Below are positions 34,185 to 42,303 of a DNA stretch of 64,000 nt, piece by piece (positions within the stretch are counted from its first letter, which is position 1; each line of letters opens with the position of its first letter). This DNA comes from an uncultured Subdoligranulum sp. (GTDB lineage: Bacteria; Bacillota; Clostridia; Oscillospirales; Ruminococcaceae): NCBI RefSeq assembly GCF_963931595.1, contig NZ_OZ007030.1, positions 1,790,481-1,854,480 on the forward strand. Direction: 5' to 3'. The translations under genes were made by a program, and so were the position numbers. Below the pieces are notes generated by a model. That model worked only from the letters and a program-made list of their open reading frames with translations, made no database searches and was not told the DNA's origin.

Positions 34185-36050
34185 ATGACCAAAAAGCAGA
34201 AACGAACGCTGCGGCGTATCATTCTGGCCGCGGTGCTGACTGGCTGTGCGGCGGTGGCGCTGCATTTTCTGCCGCTGCCCTGGTACGGCCAGCTCATCGT
34301 CTGGCTGATCCCCTATCTGGTGATCGGCTATGATGTGCTGCGCAAGGCGGTATTAGGCATCCGCAGCGGGCAGGTGTTCGACGAAAACTTCCTGATGGCG
34401 GTGGCCACGGTGGGCGCCATGGGCTGCGGCGAATACGCCGAGGGCGTGGCCGTCATGCTGTTCTACCAGATCGGCGAGCTGTTCCAGAGCTATGCGGTGG
34501 GCAAGAGCCGCCGCAGCATCAGCGAGCTGATGGACATCCGCCCCGACAGTGCCAACCTGGAACAGGCCGACGGCACCGTGACGGTGGTGGACCCCGACGA
34601 GGTGGCCGTGGGTTCGGTGATCGTGGTGCGGCCCGGGGAGAAGATCCCCATCGACGGCACGGTACTCAGCGGGGAAAGCACGCTGAACACCGCCGCCCTG
34701 ACCGGCGAGAGCCGTCCCCGCACGGTGCGCCCCGGGGACGGGGTCATCAGCGGCTGCGTCAACGAGGACGGCCTGCTGCGCATCACCACCACCAAGGCCT
34801 ACGATGAATCCACCGTGGCCAAGATCCTGGACCTGGTGGAAAATTCCAGCCTGAAAAAGGCCAAGGTAGAAAACTTCATCACGAAATTTGCCCGCTGGTA
34901 TACCCCCGCCGTCTGTCTGGCTGCGCTGCTGCTGGCCCTGCTGCCCCCGCTGGTGCTGGGCGGCGGCTGGACCGTCTGGGTGCTGCGCGCCCTCACCTTC
35001 CTGGTCATCAGCTGTCCCTGTGCGCTGGTCATCTCCATCCCGCTGACCTTCTTCGGCGGCATCGGCGGTGCCTCCCGGTGCGGCATCCTGGTGAAGGGCG
35101 GCAACTATCTGGAGGCGCTGGCGCACACCGGCGTGGCCGCCTTTGACAAGACCGGCACCCTGACCAAGGGCGTCTTTGCCGTGACCCGCGTCACCCCCGC
35201 CCCGGGCGTGACCGAGGCGGACCTTTTGGAAAACGCCGCTCTGGCAGAACGGTTTTCCAGCCATCCCATCAGCAAGAGCCTGCGGGAAGCCTGTCCCGAT
35301 GTGGATGTCCGCCGGGCGGCCGACGCTCAGGAAGTGGCCGGGCAGGGCGTGCGCACACTGGTGGACGGCAAGGTGGTCCTTGCCGGCAACGCCCGCCTGA
35401 TGGAGGAAAACGGCATCGCCTACACCGCCGACGACGGCGCGGGCAGCATCGTCTATGTGGCCCGGGATGGCCGGTTCCTGGGCTCCATCCTGATCTCCGA
35501 CGAGGAGAAGCCCACCGCCGCAGCCGCCATGCAGGACCTGCGCAGCCAGGGCGTGCGCACCGTCATGCTCACTGGGGACAGCCCCGCCGTGGCCCACAAG
35601 GTGGCCACAGCGCTGGGCATCGACGAGGTCCACGCCGGGTTGCTGCCCGCCGACAAGGTCCACCAGGTGGAAGCCCTGCTGGCCGGCAAACCCGCCGACA
35701 AAATGCTGGTCTTCGCCGGCGACGGCATCAACGATGCTCCCGTTCTCATGCGGGCGGATATCGGCATCGCCATGGGCGCCCTGGGCAGCGACGCCGCCAT
35801 CGAGGCCGCCGATGTGGTGCTGATGGACGACGATCCCGCCAAGATCGGCCTTTCCATGCGGATCGCCCGCAAATGCATGGCCATCGTCTACCAGAACATC
35901 GCCTTTGCCCTGGGCGTCAAGCTGCTCTGCCTGCTGCTCAGCGCCGTGGGCGTGGCCAACATGTGGTGGGCCGTCTTCGCCGATGTGGGCGTCATGGTGC
36001 TGGCGGTGCTCAACGCCACCCGGATGCTCCGCGTGGCTTCCTACCGATAA
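34185..36050 (+). CDS. Zn2+/Cd2+-exporting P1B-type ATPase
   Basis: Exports divalent metals using ATP. The 621-residue protein has eight membrane segments, actuator TGES (in AALTGESRP), CPC at 277-279, phosphorylation site D321-K-T-G-T, the HP motif in FSSHPISKSL, and GDGIND. The last membrane helix pair has NIAFALGVKLLCL and MWWAVFADVG, the Lys/Asp pair that marks zinc/cadmium/lead pumps (P1B-2). The start at 34185 has GGAGG 9 nt upstream; the GTG at 34161 overlaps the region without a site. Its metal-binding domain is a separate protein. Confidence 0.93.
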   Translation: MTKKQKRTLRRIILAAVLTGCAAVALHFLPLPWYGQLIVWLIPYLVIGYDVLRKAVLGIRSGQVFDENFLMAVATVGAMGCGEYAEGVAVMLFYQIGELFQSYAVGKSRRSISELMDIRPDSANLEQADGTVTVVDPDEVAVGSVIVVRPGEKIPIDGTVLSGESTLNTAALTGESRPRTVRPGDGVISGCVNEDGLLRITTTKAYDESTVAKILDLVENSSLKKAKVENFITKFARWYTPAVCLAALLLALLPPLVLGGGWTVWVLRALTFLVISCPCALVISIPLTFFGGIGGASRCGILVKGGNYLEALAHTGVAAFDKTGTLTKGVFAVTRVTPAPGVTEADLLENAALAERFSSHPISKSLREACPDVDVRRAADAQEVAGQGVRTLVDGKVVLAGNARLMEENGIAYTADDGAGSIVYVARDGRFLGSILISDEEKPTAAAAMQDLRSQGVRTVMLTGDSPAVAHKVATALGIDEVHAGLLPADKVHQVEALLAGKPADKMLVFAGDGINDAPVLMRADIGIAMGALGSDAAIEAADVVLMDDDPAKIGLSMRIARKCMAIVYQNIAFALGVKLLCLLLSAVGVANMWWAVFADVGVMVLAVLNATRMLRVASYR

Positions 36051-36056
36051 CAGAAA

Positions 36057-36090
36057 CATCCCCCGTTCCGGCCGGAACGGGGGACTTCTT
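36057..36090. terminator. Bidirectional terminator
   Basis: The palindrome CCCCCGTTCCGG / CCGGAACGGGGG sits between the converging ATPase and M23 genes with T-rich flanks. Confidence 0.75.
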
Positions 36091-36818
36091 TATTTCATGC
36101 TCTCGGGGTCCTTGTAGGCGTCCTTTTCCAGGCATTCCAGATGCAGGTGGGATTCCGCCTTGCTCTCCGCCGGAATGCTGCCCACCTTGCCCAGCGTGGT
36201 GGCGGTGGTCACCCCTTCCCCGGGCTGCAGCGATACATTGGTCAGGCCGCAGTACCGCCACAACACCTCATTCTGGTCGGTGATCTCCACCACCGTGCCC
36301 CACAGGGCATCCTCGGTCACCGCCGTGACGGTGCCGCCCCGTACCGGGCTCACATCCTCCCCGGCCTTGGCAGCATAGTCGGCACCGTTGTGGGTGCGCC
36401 AGTCGCCCAGCGTCTCGTTGTAGACCAGCTCCTCACCGCTGAAAGCCGCTATGGGCTCGGTCTGCCACAAGGCCGAGGAGGCCGCAGGCTGCGCGGACGG
36501 CGCGGCAGTGGCGGACGGTTCTGCGGATGCAGAGGCAGACGCAGACGACGCCCCAGAGGAGGCAGGCGGCGCAGAGGGCACGGCTGAGGGCGCCGTAGTA
36601 GGTTTGGGCACATTGCTGGCCGGATTGTCCACGGTGGTATCGGGCTGTGTCCATTGGCTTTCCTCCTGCAGGGCGTCTTTGCGGAGCTGGGTCAGCTCCG
36701 ACATGTTGGTCACCACGCGGCGCAGCGCCAGAATGCCCGCCGCCGTGGCGGCAAACACCAGCGCCAGACAGAACAGATACAGCCCCTTCTCCTTGAAAAA
36801 CGATTTGATATGGTTCAT
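36090..36818 (-). CDS. Membrane-anchored M23 (LytM-like) peptidase domain protein
   Basis: A 242-residue protein: a cytoplasmic basic start, one membrane anchor (about 12-32), a low-complexity Ser/Ala/Pro linker (about 65-120), and a LytM domain with H143-x3-D147 (THNGADYA) and H224-x-H226 (SHLHLE). All zinc ligands seem present, so it may cleave peptidoglycan. The domain plan resembles clostridial SpoIIQ, but no sporulation genes are visible. The start at 36818 is set by GGGGGA; the longer frame has no site. Confidence 0.82.
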   Translation of the reverse strand: MNHIKSFFKEKGLYLFCLALVFAATAAGILALRRVVTNMSELTQLRKDALQEESQWTQPDTTVDNPASNVPKPTTAPSAVPSAPPASSGASSASASASAEPSATAAPSAQPAASSALWQTEPIAAFSGEELVYNETLGDWRTHNGADYAAKAGEDVSPVRGGTVTAVTEDALWGTVVEITDQNEVLWRYCGLTNVSLQPGEGVTTATTLGKVGSIPAESKAESHLHLECLEKDAYKDPESMK

Positions 36819-36943
36819 CTTCCCCCGTCCTTTACGGCAAATTTTGTGTATGCCCCTAGTGTGGGACGCCGGACAGGATTTTATACATGGCGCCCCGCCG
36901 ATTCCCGGAGACTGTTTTTGGGGGCTGTGCGGTAAAATTTCCG

Positions 36944-36972
36944 TTGCAATTCCCCGAAAAACCATGTATGAT
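36944..36972 (+). promoter_or_regulatory. Promoter for prfC
   Basis: TTGCAA (36944-36949), 17 bp, TATGAT (36967-36972). It gives a leader of about 90 nt with an inverted repeat ATGTGAC (37007-37013) / GTCACAT (37034-37040). Confidence 0.6.
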
Positions 36973-37069
36973 AGGGTACGTTAGTATTGTAGAGGAGTGT
37001 GCCCCGATGTGACATTGACGCTATGGAACATCCGTCACATGTATGTAACGAAATAAGGAGTCAGTTTTC

Positions 37070-38683
37070 ATGCCATCATTGCGCGAACAAATCGAGAGCC
37101 GGCGGACCTTTGCGATCATCTCGCACCCCGACGCCGGTAAAACCACCCTGACCGAAAAGCTGCTGCTGTACGGGGGCGCCATCCAGACGGCCGGTTCGGT
37201 CAAAGGCAAACAGAGTGCCAAACACGCGGTGTCCGACTGGATGGACATCGAAAAACAGCGCGGCATTTCGGTCACCTCGTCGGTGCTGCAGTTCAACTAC
37301 CAGGGCAAGTGCATCAACATTCTGGACACCCCCGGCCACCAGGACTTCAGCGAGGACACCTACCGCACCCTGATGGCGGCGGATTCCGCCGTCATGGTCA
37401 TCGACGCGGCCAAGGGCGTGGAGGCCCAGACCATCAAGCTGTTCAAGGTCTGCACGCTGCGTCACATTCCCATCTTCACCTTCATCAACAAGATGGACCG
37501 GGAAGCCCGGGACCCCTTTGAACTGATGGAGAACATCGAGGAGATCCTCGGCATCAAGACCTACCCCATGAACTGGCCCATCGGCTGCGGCAAGGGCTTC
37601 AAGGGCGTGTTTGACCGGGACAGCCGCCGGGTGCTGGCCTTTGAGAGCGACGGCCGCGCCAACGGCGTCAAGATGGTGGAGGAGATTGAGGCCGAGCTGG
37701 GTGACGCCAAACTGGACGAGCTTATCGGTGCCGACAACCACCAGAAACTGGCCGAGGACATCGAGCTGCTGGACGGTGCCGCCGAGGAATTCGACCTGGA
37801 GGCCGTGCACAACGGTACGCTGTCGCCGGTATTCTTCGGGTCGGCGCTGACCAACTTTGGCGTGGAGCCCTTCCTGAAGGAGTTCCTCCGCCTGACCCCC
37901 ACCCCGCTGCCCCGCAAGGATGCCATTTCCGGCGAGGTGGTGGACCCCTGCAGCGACAACTTCTCGGGCTTCATCTTCAAGATCCAGGCCAACATGAACA
38001 AGAACCACCGGGACCGCATCGCGTTCCTGCGCATCTGCTCCGGCAAGTTTGAGCGCGGTATGGAAGCCTACCATGTGCAGGAGGGCAAGAATATCAAACT
38101 GGCCACCGGCACCAGCCTGATGGCCGACGACCGCGCCATCGTCAGCGAGGCCTACGCCGGCGATATCATCGGCCTGTTTGACCCGGGCATCTTCTCCATC
38201 GGCGATACGCTGTGCACCGGCAAGCCCCATGTGCAGTTTGCGGGCATCCCCACCTTCGCCCCCGAACATTTCGCCCGGGTGACCCAGGTGGACACCATGA
38301 AGCGCAAACAGTTCGTGAAGGGCATGGAACAGATTGCCCAGGAGGGCGCCATCCAGATCTTCCGCGACCTGGGCTCCGGCATGGAGGAGGTCATCGTGGG
38401 CGTGGTGGGCGTACTGCAGCTGGAAGTGCTGGAATACCGCCTGAAAAACGAATACAACGTAGAGATCCGCATGCAGCAGCTGCCCTATGAGTACCTGCGC
38501 TGGATCACCAACGATCCCGACGAGCTGGACCCCAAACACCTGGACCTGACCAGCGACACCCGCCCCATCGAGGACCTGAAGGGCAACCATCTGCTGCTCT
38601 TCGGCAGCTCCTGGAGCATCAACTGGGCCGAACAGCACAACGAGACGCTGAAACTGTCCGAGTTCGGCAACCTGACATTCTGA
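37070..38683 (+). CDS. prfC: Peptide chain release factor 3
   Basis: A GTPase that recycles RF1/RF2 after termination. The 537-residue protein has G1 SHPDAGKTTLTEK, the release-factor-3 type region KGKQSAKHAVSDWMDIEKQRGISVTSSV, G3 DTPGHQDFSEDTYR, G4 FINKMDREARDP, and a C-terminal domain with LQLEVLEYRLKNEYNVE. AAGGAG lies upstream of the ATG. It is co-transcribed with the following YitT gene, which begins 36 bp later. Confidence 0.96.
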   Translation: MPSLREQIESRRTFAIISHPDAGKTTLTEKLLLYGGAIQTAGSVKGKQSAKHAVSDWMDIEKQRGISVTSSVLQFNYQGKCINILDTPGHQDFSEDTYRTLMAADSAVMVIDAAKGVEAQTIKLFKVCTLRHIPIFTFINKMDREARDPFELMENIEEILGIKTYPMNWPIGCGKGFKGVFDRDSRRVLAFESDGRANGVKMVEEIEAELGDAKLDELIGADNHQKLAEDIELLDGAAEEFDLEAVHNGTLSPVFFGSALTNFGVEPFLKEFLRLTPTPLPRKDAISGEVVDPCSDNFSGFIFKIQANMNKNHRDRIAFLRICSGKFERGMEAYHVQEGKNIKLATGTSLMADDRAIVSEAYAGDIIGLFDPGIFSIGDTLCTGKPHVQFAGIPTFAPEHFARVTQVDTMKRKQFVKGMEQIAQEGAIQIFRDLGSGMEEVIVGVVGVLQLEVLEYRLKNEYNVEIRMQQLPYEYLRWITNDPDELDPKHLDLTSDTRPIEDLKGNHLLLFGSSWSINWAEQHNETLKLSEFGNLTF

Positions 38684-38719
38684 CGGCATTGCGCCATTTT
38701 ATCAAGGAAGCAATCATCT

Positions 38720-39604
38720 ATGCTGCAAATTCTGCAAAAACACCTCACCAAAAAAATGATGGTGGAGGATGCCAAATTCTTCGTCCTGCTCAACCTGGGC
38801 CTCATCGCCACCGCCATGGGCATCGCCCTCTTCAAGACGCCCAACCATTTCGCTTTCGGCGGCACCTCGGGCCTCTCCATCATCCTGTCCACCCTCTTTC
38901 CCCAGTGGAACGTGGGCTTCTTCATGTGGATCGTCAACGCCATCCTGGTCCTGCTGGGCTTCGCCTTCCTGGGGGTAAAATCCATGGGGTGGACCATCTA
39001 CTCCTCCTTTGCCCTCTCCTTTTTCGTCAGCCTGTGTGAGCGGATCTGGCCGCTGACGGCGCCCCTCACCCACGACGTATTCCTGGAACTGTGCTACGCC
39101 GTCATCCTGCCCGCCGTGGGCAGCGCCATCGTCTTCAACATCGGCGCCTCCACCGGCGGCACCGACATCGTGGCCATGATCCTGCACAAGTACACCAGCC
39201 TGGAGATCGGCCGCGCCCTGCTCATCAGCGACCTGGCCATCGTGCTGGTGGGCGCCTATCTCTACGGCCCCACCACCGGGCTGTACTGCATTCTGGGCAT
39301 GGTGCTCAAAACCACCGTGGTGGACAGCGCCATCGAGAGCATCAACCTGCGCAAGGTCTGCACGGTGGTCACCACCAACCCCGGCCCGGTCCGGGATTTC
39401 ATCGTCAAGGAACTCAACCGCTCCGCCACCGAGGAGCGCGCCGAGGGCGCCTACACCCACGAGGAAAAATGGGTGCTCATGACGGTGCTCACCCGCGGCC
39501 AGGCCCAGCACCTGCGCCGCTTCGTGCGCCGCAACGATCCCCACGCCTTCATCACCATCGTCAACAGCAGCGAGATCGTGGGCAAGGGCTTCCGCTCCAT
39601 CTGA
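38720..39604 (+). CDS. YitT family membrane protein
   Basis: A 294-residue protein with about five membrane segments and a C-terminal DUF2179 domain: FKTPNHFAFGGTSGLSIIL, GASTGGTDIVAMILHKYTS, and the cytoplasmic tail beginning LRKVCTVVTTNPGPV and ending HAFITIVNSSEIVGKGF. The transported compound or role is not known. It follows prfC on the same transcript and ends at a terminator. Confidence 0.9.
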   Translation: MLQILQKHLTKKMMVEDAKFFVLLNLGLIATAMGIALFKTPNHFAFGGTSGLSIILSTLFPQWNVGFFMWIVNAILVLLGFAFLGVKSMGWTIYSSFALSFFVSLCERIWPLTAPLTHDVFLELCYAVILPAVGSAIVFNIGASTGGTDIVAMILHKYTSLEIGRALLISDLAIVLVGAYLYGPTTGLYCILGMVLKTTVVDSAIESINLRKVCTVVTTNPGPVRDFIVKELNRSATEERAEGAYTHEEKWVLMTVLTRGQAQHLRRFVRRNDPHAFITIVNSSEIVGKGFRSI

Positions 39605-39619
39605 ATGATTTCGCCATTC

Positions 39620-39648
39620 GCCTGCCGTTTTGCGGCAGGCATTTTTTT
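39620..39648 (+). terminator. Terminator of prfC-yitT
   Basis: GCCTGCCG / CGGCAGGC stem, TTTTG loop, then ATTTTTTT. Confidence 0.9.
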
Positions 39649-39682
39649 GTGGTATCCTGTCCCTTTCCCCACCCCGCCGCAG

Positions 39683-39711
39683 TTGTAATTATCCCCTCAA
39701 TATGGTATACT
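39683..39711 (+). promoter_or_regulatory. Promoter for the radical SAM operon
   Basis: TTGTAA (39683-39688), 17 bp, TATACT (39706-39711), about 47 bp before the radical SAM start. Confidence 0.7.
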
Positions 39712-39757
39712 TTTAGCAATTTAACCATTCTGTAACTTTGCGGAGGAACCATCCCCG

Positions 39758-41146
39758 ATGAAATATCTGACCTATGCGGAACGCGCCTTTCTGCACGGGC
39801 ATCTTTCCCGTGTGCGCCACGTGACGCTGGACCCCGACGGTCCCGGCGTCGTTCGCATCCATCTGATCCCCTGCCGCCACCCCGACCGGGAGACCCCCTT
39901 TGTGGCCATCCTCAACGGGCAGGATATCCTGCCGCTGAACGTCAGCTGGGCCATCCTGCTCACCGCGCTGATGGATGCCCTGCATCCCCACAGCGGCAAG
40001 GAACTGGCCCCCGCCGACTGGTCGGCCATCACGGCCCAGGCAGTGGCCGCCACCCACAAGGTGTACCGCCGCACCCCCGAACTGCAGATCGCATCCGACC
40101 TGCAGCTGATGCTGGACTGCCTGTGTGCGGTGGCCCGGGGCCAGACCCCGCCGCTGCACATCCAGCCGCTCCATCTGGGGGACTATGCCGCGCGGATGAA
40201 CGCCCCCCACCGCATGGACCTGATGATCAGCTCCATGATGAAGGACGGTGCCTGGCACTGCAACCAGAAATGTCTGCACTGCTATGCCGCCAACCAGCCC
40301 CTGGGCGCCGCGCCGGAACTGGACACCGACCAGTGGCTGGCCGTCATTGAAAAATGCCGCAGCGCGGGCATTCCCCAGCTGACCTTCACCGGTGGGGAAC
40401 CCACTTTGCGCAACGATCTGGTCAAACTGGTGCAGGCAGCCCAGTGGTTTGTGACCCGGCTGAACACCAACGGCCGGATGCTGACCAGCGCCATGTGCAA
40501 GGACCTGAAAAACGCCAGCCTGGACGCCGTGCAGATCACCTTCTATTCCGCCGCCCCCGAAATCCACAACACCCTGGTGGGAGTGGACGGCTACACCGAC
40601 ACGCTGGGCGGCATCAAGAACGCCCTGGCGGCGGGGCTGAGCGTCAGCCTGAACACGCCGTTGTGCAGCCTGAACCGGGATTATCTGTCCACGGTACAGC
40701 TGGCCCACGAGCTGGGGGTGCGGTACCTGACCTGCAGCGGGCTGATTCCCGCCGGCAACGCCGAGACCGAAGCCAGCCGTGCCGAGCGGCTGAACCCCGA
40801 TGAACTGGTGGCGGTGTTGCGCCCAGCCATGGAATATGCCGCGGCCAACGCCATGGAGATCAACTTCACCAGCCCCGGCTGGCTGTCCGAGGAGACGCTG
40901 CGCGACCTGGGCTTCACCCAGATTCCCAGCTGCGGTGCCTGCCTGTCCAACATGGCGGTGGGCCCCGACGGCACCGTACTGCCCTGCCAGAGCTGGCTGT
41001 CCGGCCCGGGGCTGGGGAACCTGCTGCGCATGCCCTGGCACCGCATCTGGCACAGTGCCGCATGCAGTGCCATCCGCAACACCAGCGCCGCCATGGAGCG
41101 CCGCTGCCAACTGGGGGATACACCCCTGCAGGAGGGCTGCCGATGA
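39758..41146 (+). CDS. Radical SAM enzyme with SPASM-like C-terminal cysteines
   Basis: A 462-residue protein. Residues 1-150 form an N-terminal domain I do not recognise. The radical SAM core begins MDLMISSMMKDGAWHCNQKC with the cluster motif C168-x3-C172-x2-C175, then LTFTGGEPTLR (SAM-binding GGEP). The C-terminal part has C392-x2-C395 followed by VGPDGTVLPCQSW (C410) and further cysteines near the end (ERRCQLG, EGCR), the layout of a SPASM/twitch auxiliary iron-sulfur site found in enzymes that modify peptides. GCGGAGG precedes the ATG. Its stop overlaps the start of the Cys-Ala-repeat protein (ATGA), so that protein is the first candidate substrate. Confidence 0.85.
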   Translation: MKYLTYAERAFLHGHLSRVRHVTLDPDGPGVVRIHLIPCRHPDRETPFVAILNGQDILPLNVSWAILLTALMDALHPHSGKELAPADWSAITAQAVAATHKVYRRTPELQIASDLQLMLDCLCAVARGQTPPLHIQPLHLGDYAARMNAPHRMDLMISSMMKDGAWHCNQKCLHCYAANQPLGAAPELDTDQWLAVIEKCRSAGIPQLTFTGGEPTLRNDLVKLVQAAQWFVTRLNTNGRMLTSAMCKDLKNASLDAVQITFYSAAPEIHNTLVGVDGYTDTLGGIKNALAAGLSVSLNTPLCSLNRDYLSTVQLAHELGVRYLTCSGLIPAGNAETEASRAERLNPDELVAVLRPAMEYAAANAMEINFTSPGWLSEETLRDLGFTQIPSCGACLSNMAVGPDGTVLPCQSWLSGPGLGNLLRMPWHRIWHSAACSAIRNTSAAMERRCQLGDTPLQEGCR

Positions 41147-42303
41147 AATCCACTGCTTTTGTACGCCGCGCGGTACTCTGGGCAGCAGCCCTGTGTCTGT
41201 GCGTCCTGACGGCACTGCCGGCCTTTGCCGCCGACAAGGACCTGGCCCCCTACGCCGAAGAGGGCGACATGGACTACATCCGCAGCTATGTGGTCACGGT
41301 GGACCTGCGCCAGGACGGTTCCGCCGACATCACCTACGACATCGACTGGCAGGTCATCGACGGGGATGCCACCCAGTATCTGACCTGGGTCAAGATCGGG
41401 CTGGCCAATTCCCACGCCGAGGACCTGACCCCCCTCACCGATACCATCGCCGACCTGCAGTATTCCGACGACGGCGGCAGCTATGCCAAGGTCGTCTTCG
41501 CCCACCGGTACTATTCCCCCGAGGTGGCCGCCCGGAACGGCGGTGAGAGCAACGTGCGGTTCGCCTTCTCGGTGCATCAGAGCCATCTGTTCACCCGCAA
41601 CGACGACGGCACCGCCAACTTCACCTTCACCCCCGGCTGGTTCGACGACCTGAGCGTGGGCAACATGCAGATCCGCTGGAAGAATGGCGACGGTTTTATT
41701 GCCGATAATACCGGTGTTGACGGGGAGTATCTCACCTGGGACTTCGGCCCCCTGACCCACGGCCAGGCCGCCAAGGTCCATGTGACGGTGCCCATCACCT
41801 ACTCCGAAGGCTACGCGGCTGACGCCGCCATGACCGCTGAGGACTACGGCGGCACCGCCGGCGATCTGGGCGATGTGGCGTCCGGCGTCATGACGGTGCT
41901 CATCGTGCTGGCCGTCTTCGGGTTCGTTTTCTTTGCCATTGCCTCCCGCTCCCCCGCCTGGGGCGGCGGGTTCGGCAGCGGACTGTATCCCGACGACTGG
42001 TTCTGGTACACCAACGGCGTGCACATCATCCGCCGTGCCCGCACGGCGCCGCCTCCGCCGGGGTATACCCGCACCGATCCGCCCAAGAACTTCCAGCCGG
42101 GCGGCGGGTCCAGCCGCGGCGGTGGTGTGGGCCGCCGGGACAGCGGCGGCAGCGACCACCACTTCAGCTGCGCCTGTGCCTGCGCTTCCAGTTGTGCCTG
42201 CGCCTGTGCCTGTGCCGGCGGCGGCCGTGCCGGATGCAGTGTGAAGGACTTTTATACCGTGAAGCTGCCCCGTTCGGAAAGCGAGAACGACGATGAGTCT
42301 TGA
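41143..42303 (+). CDS. Membrane-anchored protein with cytoplasmic Cys-Ala repeat tail
   Basis: A 386-residue protein. Residues 1-30 are a signal sequence (basic start, hydrophobic core, ALPAFAA end). Residues about 31-246 form an extracytoplasmic beta-rich region somewhat like DUF2207 proteins. One membrane span (about 249-268) follows, then a Pro/Gly/Ser-rich stretch, then the tail at 343-365: three Cys-Ala units, Ser-Ser, four Cys-Ala units, GGGRAG and a final Cys, before KDFYTVKLPRSESENDDES. By topology the tail is cytoplasmic, where the radical SAM enzyme would meet it. It overlaps the genes on both sides (4 and 11 bp). Tail modification or metal binding is inferred. Confidence 0.7.
   Translation: MKSTAFVRRAVLWAAALCLCVLTALPAFAADKDLAPYAEEGDMDYIRSYVVTVDLRQDGSADITYDIDWQVIDGDATQYLTWVKIGLANSHAEDLTPLTDTIADLQYSDDGGSYAKVVFAHRYYSPEVAARNGGESNVRFAFSVHQSHLFTRNDDGTANFTFTPGWFDDLSVGNMQIRWKNGDGFIADNTGVDGEYLTWDFGPLTHGQAAKVHVTVPITYSEGYAADAAMTAEDYGGTAGDLGDVASGVMTVLIVLAVFGFVFFAIASRSPAWGGGFGSGLYPDDWFWYTNGVHIIRRARTAPPPPGYTRTDPPKNFQPGGGSSRGGGVGRRDSGGSDHHFSCACACASSCACACACAGGGRAGCSVKDFYTVKLPRSESENDDES
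42169..42237 (+). repeat. Coding repeat for Cys-Ala units
   Basis: Alternating TGC/TGT and GCC/GCT codons encode CACACA-SS-CACACACA-GGGRAG-C. Synonymous codons vary between units, which suggests selection on the protein and not a recent DNA slippage expansion. Confidence 0.85.

Noticed and set aside
42169..42237. The short DNA repeat as a CRISPR or tandem-repeat locus
   Set aside because: It is an in-frame coding repeat of six-base units with codon variation and no spacers.
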